A stretch of DNA of 64,000 nt, taken from positions 744,001 through 808,000 of the forward strand of contig NZ_CP022347.1 in assembly GCF_002238335.1 (NCBI RefSeq), read 5' to 3'. Below are positions 58,865 through 64,000 of the stretch, piece after piece (the stretch's first letter is position 1; each line of letters opens with the position of its first letter). The position numbers and the translations under genes are program-made. Origin of the DNA: Campylobacter avium LMG 24591. GTDB lineage: Bacteria; Campylobacterota; Campylobacteria; Campylobacterales; Campylobacteraceae. The notes under the pieces were generated by a model that was not told where the DNA came from, searched no databases, and saw only the letters and a program-made list of their open reading frames with translations.

Positions 58865-58919
58865 TAAGCAAAATTTAGCTAGTATCTAGTCTTTAATTTT
58901 GTTTAAGAAAGGATTACTT

Positions 58920-59306
58920 GTGCCAACCATAAATCAATTGGTTAGAAAAGAGCGTAAAAAAGTCTTAGTAAAGTCTAAGTCTCCAGCGCTTAAGAATTGT
59001 CCACAAAGGAGAGGAGTTTGCACTAGGGTTTATACAACAACACCTAAAAAACCAAACTCAGCTCTTAGAAAAGTTGCCAAAGTAAGATTAACTTCTGGCT
59101 TTGAAGTTATCAGCTACATAGGCGGTGAGGGTCATAACCTACAAGAACACAGCATAGTTTTAGTGCGTGGGGGTAGGGTAAAGGACTTACCGGGTGTGAA
59201 GTATCATATAGTGCGTGGTGCGCTTGATACTGCTGGTGTTGCAAAAAGAACTGTATCTCGTTCTAAATACGGTGCCAAAAAACCTAAAGCAGGTGCGGCT
59301 AAATAA
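58920..59306 (+). CDS. rpsL: 30S ribosomal protein S12
   Basis: 128 aa from GTG at 58920, giving [10 protein letters not shown], the universal S12 N terminus; AAAGGA is 7 nt upstream. The frame is open 7 codons further to a TTG, but that adds an unconserved extension. [15 protein letters not shown] and the [17 protein letters not shown] segment of the decoding site are present, both with lysine at the residues where changes give streptomycin resistance. First gene of the shortened str operon. Confidence 0.97.
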   Translation: MPTINQLVRKERKKVLVKSKSPALKNCPQRRGVCTRVYTTTPKKPNSALRKVAKVRLTSGFEVISYIGGEGHNLQEHSIVLVRGGRVKDLPGVKYHIVRGALDTAGVAKRTVSRSKYGAKKPKAGAAK

Positions 59307-59365
59307 ATATAAAGACAGGCAAATCCGTTAGATTTGATTTTGTTTGAGTAAAATTTTAAATTTGA

Positions 59366-59845
<480 letters not shown>

Positions 59846-59857
59846 GAAAGGATTTGT

Positions 59858-61933
59858 ATGTCAAGAAGCACTCCATTAAAAAGGGTTAGAAATATAGGTA
59901 TAGCAGCTCACATAGATGCTGGAAAGACTACTACAAGTGAGAGAATTTTATTTTTTACTGGTATGAGTCATAAGATAGGCGAGGTGCATGACGGTGCTGC
60001 TACTATGGACTGGATGGAGCAGGAAAAAGAAAGAGGTATAACCATAACCTCCGCTGCTACCACTTGTTTTTGGAAAGATTTTCAAATAAATCTTATAGAT
60101 ACTCCGGGCCACGTTGATTTTACCATAGAGGTTGAAAGATCTATGCGTGTTTTAGACGGTGCTGTGGCTGTGTTTTGTTCTGTGGGCGGTGTGCAGCCTC
60201 AAAGTGAAACTGTTTGGAGACAGGCGAATAAATACGGCGTTCCAAGAATAGTCTTTGTAAATAAGATGGATAGAATTGGTGCAAATTTTTACAATGTAGA
60301 AGAGCAAATTAAGACAAGGCTTAAGGCAAATCCAGTTCCTATACAAATTCCAATCGGTGCAGAGGATGATTTTAAGGGCGTTATAGACTTAGTTACTATG
60401 AAAGCCTTGGTTTGGGAAGATGATACTAAGCCTACTGATTATGTTGAAAAAGAAATTCCAGCCGAGCTTAAAGAAAAGGCTGAGGAATACCGCACAAAGA
60501 TGATAGAAGCTGTATCTGAAACCTCTGATGAGCTTATGGAAAAGTATTTGGGTGGAGAGGATTTAAGTATAGATGAGATAAGAGCAGGTCTTAAGGCGGG
60601 TTGTTTAAGTCTTAGCATAGTGCCTATGCTTTGCGGTACTGCTTTTAAAAACAAAGGCGTTCAGCCACTGCTTGATGCGGTTATTGCTTATTTACCAGCT
60701 CCTGATGAGGTTGCAAATATAAGAGGCGAGTATGAGGATGGAAGTGAAACCTCTGTAAAATCAACTGATGATGGCGAATTTGCAGCTCTTGCCTTTAAGA
60801 TAATGACGGATCCTTTTGTTGGACAGCTTACCTTTATAAGAGTTTATAGAGGTAGCCTTGAAAGTGGCTCTTATGCTTATAACTCCACTAAGGATAAAAA
60901 AGAAAGAATAGGGCGTCTTTTAAAAATGCACTCTAATAAAAGAGAAGAAATCAAGGTCCTTTACGCAGGAGAAATAGGAGCTGTGGTAGGACTTAAAGAT
61001 ACCTTAACAGGCGATACCTTAGCAAGTGAAAAAGACAAGGTTATACTTGAGAGAATGGACTTTCCAGATCCTGTTATCTCTGTGGCTGTTGAGCCTAAGA
61101 CTAAGGCTGATCAAGAAAAAATGTCTATAGCTCTTAATAAATTAGCCCAAGAAGATCCAAGCTTTAGGGTAAATACCGATGAAGAAAGCGGACAAACTAT
61201 AATTTCAGGTATGGGAGAGCTTCACCTTGAGATAATAGTAGATAGAATGCTTAGAGAATTTAAAGTAGAGGCTGAGGTTGGACAGCCTCAGGTTGCTTAC
61301 AGAGAAACTATAAGAAAAATGGTTGAGCAAGAGTATAAATACGCTAAGCAATCAGGTGGACGCGGTCAATACGGACATGTTTTCTTGCGTATCGAGCCTA
61401 TGGAAGCTGGAAGCGGCTATGAATTTGTAAATGATATAAAGGGTGGTGTGATACCTAAAGAATATATTCCAGCTGTGGATAAGGGTGTGCAAGAAGCCTT
61501 GCAAAATGGCGTTTTGGCTGGTTATCCTATGGAGGATGTTAAGGTTACTGTTTATGATGGTTCTTATCACGAGGTGGATTCATCTGAAATGGCCTTTAAA
61601 CTAGCCGCCTCTATGGGCTTTAAGGAAGGTGCTAGAAAGGCTGGTGCTGTTATACTTGAACCTATGATGAAGGTTGAGGTTGAAACTCCTGAGGAATATA
61701 TGGGTGATGTTATAGGAGATCTAAACAAAAGAAGAGGGCAGGTAAATTCTATGGACGAAAGAGGCGGAAACAAGGTTATCACCGCTTTTTGTCCTTTGGC
61801 TGAGATGTTTGGATACTCAACTGATCTTAGATCTCAAACCCAAGGCCGTGCTACTTATACTATGGAATTTGATCACTATGATGAGGTTCCAAAAAATGTT
61901 TCTGAGGAAATCATTAAGAAAAGAAACGGCTAA
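59858..61933 (+). CDS. fusA: Elongation factor G
   Basis: 691 aa. Ribosomal translocase GTPase: G1 AHIDAGKTT (17-25), switch region [12 protein letters not shown]3 DTPGHVDF, G4 NKMDR. Domains II-V follow, with domain [25 protein letters not shown]. tufA does not follow, in line with the split str operon of Campylobacterota. Confidence 0.98.
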   Translation: MSRSTPLKRVRNIGIAAHIDAGKTTTSERILFFTGMSHKIGEVHDGAATMDWMEQEKERGITITSAATTCFWKDFQINLIDTPGHVDFTIEVERSMRVLDGAVAVFCSVGGVQPQSETVWRQANKYGVPRIVFVNKMDRIGANFYNVEEQIKTRLKANPVPIQIPIGAEDDFKGVIDLVTMKALVWEDDTKPTDYVEKEIPAELKEKAEEYRTKMIEAVSETSDELMEKYLGGEDLSIDEIRAGLKAGCLSLSIVPMLCGTAFKNKGVQPLLDAVIAYLPAPDEVANIRGEYEDGSETSVKSTDDGEFAALAFKIMTDPFVGQLTFIRVYRGSLESGSYAYNSTKDKKERIGRLLKMHSNKREEIKVLYAGEIGAVVGLKDTLTGDTLASEKDKVILERMDFPDPVISVAVEPKTKADQEKMSIALNKLAQEDPSFRVNTDEESGQTIISGMGELHLEIIVDRMLREFKVEAEVGQPQVAYRETIRKMVEQEYKYAKQSGGRGQYGHVFLRIEPMEAGSGYEFVNDIKGGVIPKEYIPAVDKGVQEALQNGVLAGYPMEDVKVTVYDGSYHEVDSSEMAFKLAASMGFKEGARKAGAVILEPMMKVEVETPEEYMGDVIGDLNKRRGQVNSMDERGGNKVITAFCPLAEMFGYSTDLRSQTQGRATYTMEFDHYDEVPKNVSEEIIKKRNG

Positions 61934-61937
61934 GTAA

Positions 61938-61959
61938 AGCAGGGTTTTTTTACCCTGCT
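61938..61959 (+). terminator. Hairpin after fusA, possible terminator or processing site
   Basis: AGCAGGGT (61938-61945) pairs perfectly with ACCCTGCT (61952-61959) around a T6 loop, 4 nt after the fusA stop. No U tract follows, and tRNA-Arg begins 5 nt later, so it may mark RNA processing instead. Confidence 0.4.
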
Positions 61960-61964
61960 ATCTT

Positions 61965-62041
61965 GTCCTCGTAGCTCAGCAGGATAGAGCGCAAAATTCC
62001 TAATTTTGAGGCCGCAGGTTCGAATCCTGCCGGGGACACCA
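61965..62041 (+). tRNA. tRNA-Arg (anticodon CCU)
   Basis: 77 nt with encoded CCA. Acceptor GTCCTCG/CGGGGAC, D arm GCTC-AGCAGGATA-GAGC, anticodon stem CAAAA/TTTTG around TTCCTAA (anticodon CCT), T arm GCAGG-TTCGAAT-CCTGC. Reads AGG codons. Downstream lies the type VI secretion locus, so this tRNA end is a candidate island boundary. Confidence 0.95.
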
Positions 62042-62059
62042 GATTTTTTGTGATGGTTA

Positions 62060-62088
62060 TTGACATCTTTACGTTTTTTTAATACAAT
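62060..62088 (+). promoter_or_regulatory. Canonical sigma-70 promoter for the type VI secretion genes
   Basis: TTGACA (62060-62065), a 17-nt spacer and TACAAT (62083-62088), 43 nt before the tssA start. A consensus -35 is unusual elsewhere in this window. Confidence 0.6.
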
Positions 62089-62131
62089 TCCCTCCTTATA
62101 TAACTAAGATGGATTTTTAAGGGTTTTATGA

Positions 62132-63163
62132 GTGGATTTTGAAACTTTATCTACTTTTGTTAGCGAGGATAATGTAGCAGGGACTAATGAAGAATACAAC
62201 CAACTTTATCTAAGTATGCAAGGCTTAGCAGAGGGTGAAGAAGAAAGCGTTATGGGCGATTCTGTCATTAGTGCTAAGGAGCCTGATTATAAAAAATTAA
62301 GTGATGTTTGTATAGAGCTTTGGAAAAGCACAAGAGATTTAAGAGTAGCTACATATCTTACCTTTGCAAATACCCAGCTTTACGGCTTGAATGGACTTTA
62401 TGATGGTTTAAGACTTATAGATTTTTTAGTAAAAAATTTGTGGGATGATATGTACCCACTATTAGATCCTGATGATGAAATGGATCCTACAGAAAGATTT
62501 AACATACTTCAAATTCTCTCTCCTAGTGATACGGGTGGAGGCATTTGCTTATTTTTAATTAAATTTAGAGATATAAAATTATTCTCCTCTTTAACTTATT
62601 CTTATAAAGACCTTTTGTTTGCTAAGGGAGAACTTGAAAATAGCGAGAGTGATTTAAATTTATCCTTGTTTGAAGCTGAATGTAAGAACGTTTCACAGGA
62701 TGAGTTAGCTCAAAAAATAGCCTTAGTAAATGATATTTTAACTGTCTTAGATTCAATAGAAAAAGAACTTTATGAAAAAACACAGCAAGCTTTTTATTTT
62801 ACTTTATTAAAGGATGATTTAAATTTTTTATTAAAATTTTATTCCTCTTTAAAGCCTGATGAAAACACGAATAATGATATAGATTTAAATAATGATACAA
62901 ATTTAAAGGAAACAAAGGAGCTTGTTAATACTATGAATATAAGTGATTTAAGCTCATATAACCCTAAAAATAGACAAGAAGCCTTGCTTCTTTTGCAAAA
63001 AAGTGCTGATTATTTCAGCAAACACGAGCCTAGCAATCCAATTCCATTTTTATTGCAAAGGGCTTTGAGAATGGCTGATATGAATTTTGTTGATTTATTA
63101 AAGGATATAGAACCAGGTTATGTTGATAGGATTAAAGATGTGCTTGGCATACCTAAAAACTAA
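62132..63163 (+). CDS. tssA: Type VI secretion protein TssA (ImpA N-terminal family)
   Basis: 343 aa, GTG start with AAGGG 8 nt upstream. N-terminal ImpA block: PDYKKLSDVCIELWKSTRDL, then LYDGLRLIDFLVKNLW and PLLDPDDEMDPTERFN, highly characteristic of TssA. The C terminus (NRQEALLLLQKSADYFSKHEPSNPI, FLLQRALRM) matches short TssA proteins. TssA caps the growing sheath and baseplate. An ATG at 62128 is in another frame and stops after four codons. First gene of the cluster seen here; tssB follows after 14 nt. Confidence 0.9.
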   Translation: MDFETLSTFVSEDNVAGTNEEYNQLYLSMQGLAEGEEESVMGDSVISAKEPDYKKLSDVCIELWKSTRDLRVATYLTFANTQLYGLNGLYDGLRLIDFLVKNLWDDMYPLLDPDDEMDPTERFNILQILSPSDTGGGICLFLIKFRDIKLFSSLTYSYKDLLFAKGELENSESDLNLSLFEAECKNVSQDELAQKIALVNDILTVLDSIEKELYEKTQQAFYFTLLKDDLNFLLKFYSSLKPDENTNNDIDLNNDTNLKETKELVNTMNISDLSSYNPKNRQEALLLLQKSADYFSKHEPSNPIPFLLQRALRMADMNFVDLLKDIEPGYVDRIKDVLGIPKN

Positions 63164-63177
63164 TTTAAGGAGATTTA

Positions 63178-63678
63178 ATGGCGAATAGTCAAAAATTTGT
63201 AGGTAAAAATAGGGCTCCAAGAGTTCAAGTTGAGTATGATGTTGAGCTTTATGGTGCCGAAAAGAAGGTAAATCTACCGTTCGTTATGGGCGTTTTATCT
63301 GATTTATCTGGTAAGTCAGAGATTAAAACTAAGGTTGATGATAAGAATTTCATAGATATTGATAGCTCAAATTTTAACGATGTTATGAAAAAGATTAAAC
63401 CAAGAGTTGCCTTTATGGTTCCAAATAAGCTTGATGAAAGCACTCAAATAGCTGTTGATATAAGCTTTGAAAATATGGATGATTTCTCTCCTGCTAAGAT
63501 AGCCAAAAAAGTAGATGGCTTAAAGCAAATTTTAGAGGCTAGAGAACAGCTTGCAAATCTTTTAAGCTATATGGACGGAAAGGCAGGAGCTGAAGAATTG
63601 CTCAACAAGATACTAAACGATGATGCCTTGTTAAAAGCTTTATCAGCAAAAGCAAAAGAAACAGAAACAAAAGAATAA
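63178..63678 (+). CDS. tssB: Type VI secretion contractile sheath small subunit TssB
   Basis: 166 aa, normal TssB (VipA/IglA) size. N-terminal NRAPRVQVEYDVELYGAEKKV and LPFVMGVLSDLSG are conserved sheath blocks, and the C terminus has the helical LEAREQLANLLSYMDGK region. Interlocks with TssC to form the contractile tube cover. AAGGAG RBS upstream. The tssC ATG follows the stop directly. Confidence 0.95.
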   Translation: MANSQKFVGKNRAPRVQVEYDVELYGAEKKVNLPFVMGVLSDLSGKSEIKTKVDDKNFIDIDSSNFNDVMKKIKPRVAFMVPNKLDESTQIAVDISFENMDDFSPAKIAKKVDGLKQILEAREQLANLLSYMDGKAGAEELLNKILNDDALLKALSAKAKETETKE

Positions 63679-64000
63679 ATGGATAAGAAAATGAGCGAAA
63701 ATTTAAAAGAAAATGAAGTTTTAAATCAAAATATGGAGTTTAGCGACTTTGAAAAGTTGCTAAATGAGGAATTTCAACCAAAGTCAGATGAAGCAAATGA
63801 GGCTGTGCATAGTGCTGTTAAAACCTTAATAGCTCAGGCTGTGTCTAATGCAAATTTAATCAAAAGTGATGTGTTAAGCACTATAGAAAGCATAATAGCA
63901 GAGCTTGATAAAAACCTAAGTGAGCAATTAAACGAAATTATACATCACGAGGAATTTAAGACTATGGAAAGTGCTTGGCGTGGTCTTGACTATTTAGTTA
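63679..64000 (+). CDS. tssC: Type VI secretion contractile sheath large subunit TssC (5' part)
   Basis: Open from the ATG at 63679 to the right edge (107 codons). ESAWRGLDYLV near the cut edge is the TssC (VipB/IglB) hallmark. A second ATG at 63691 is an alternative start; neither has a strong RBS. Continues beyond the window, where the remaining tss genes are expected. Confidence 0.9.
   Translation, partial: MDKKMSENLKENEVLNQNMEFSDFEKLLNEEFQPKSDEANEAVHSAVKTLIAQAVSNANLIKSDVLSTIESIIAELDKNLSEQLNEIIHHEEFKTMESAWRGLDYLV

Noticed and set aside
58899-58919. N-terminal extension of rpsL from a TTG
   Set aside because: The GTG at 58920 has the RBS and gives the universal S12 N terminus.
61965-64000. 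Prophage tail cluster
   Set aside because: ImpA-type TssA plus TssB and TssC hallmarks fit type VI secretion; no phage structural or replication genes are visible.

Overview
The window is a low-GC, gene-dense bacterial chromosome segment that I assign to Campylobacter (Campylobacterota). Reasons: Peb4, the ferritin, split pyruvate carboxylase PycB, the Csd1/Pgp3-type M23 peptidase overlapping a bactofilin, AtpE with a leader peptide next to tRNA-Leu, many TTG starts, 1-20 nt gene overlaps, and TATAAT-type -10 boxes usually without a clear -35. From memory, the genes fall into blocks matching separate loci of C. jejuni, so this is probably a more distant, rearranged Campylobacter species. I cannot name the species.

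Layout. 1-2042 (minus strand): 5' part of an MBOAT O-acyltransferase (PatA-like), ferritin, endonuclease III. 2122-7055: peb4, fbaA, a MotA/ExbB-like plus OmpA-like membrane pair, and a PLP enzyme of the ACC deaminase family, converging on a UvrD/Rep helicase (7032-9050). 9180-14353: OmpA-like envelope protein, valS, metN, metI. 14371-15777 (minus): lnt. 15792-29685: a long run yajC-secD-secF-leuS-lptE-like-degenerate GGDEF-folC-M23 peptidase-bactofilin-mfd-DUF815 ATPase-DNA glycosylase, ending inside an antisense tRNA-Leu. 29790-30116 (minus): atpE. 30313-37878: two tandem NSS transporters, pycB, pckA, argH. 37875-38192 (minus): HIT protein. 38318-51086: pheS-pheT-aroA-ispH, then rpsA, a membrane-anchored hypothetical, serA, a two-component system and an ABC-F ATPase. 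51083-57092: small hypothetical, Ste24-like protease, prmC, a HypF-like paralogue and hypF. 57141-58797 (minus): GDYXXLXY/DUF2157 pair. 58920-62041: rpsL-rpsG-fusA and tRNA-Arg(CCU). 62132-64000: start of a type VI secretion cluster, tssA-tssB-tssC, with tssC cut by the window edge.

Most of the window is core metabolism, translation, envelope and repair. Genes of unrelated function are packed into transcription units joined by start/stop overlaps, which suggests strong translational coupling. Functional groupings include Sec (YajC/SecD/SecF), cell shape (M23 peptidase/bactofilin), methionine uptake (MetNI without MetQ here), anaplerosis (PycB/PckA), DNA repair (Mfd, DUF815 ATPase, MagIII-like glycosylase) and hydrogenase maturation (HypF).

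The most unusual item is the gene at 53387-54913. By eye it aligns with HypF, encoded immediately downstream, across most of its length, but it has lost the acylphosphatase motif, the zinc-finger cysteines and the HHxxH motif. It looks like an undescribed degenerate HypF paralogue kept next to the active enzyme. Second is an orphan stator-like pair (4012-6190) resembling ZorA/ZorB in architecture but lacking the usual membrane aspartate. Third is the type VI locus directly behind tRNA-Arg, with an unusually canonical -35/-10 promoter.
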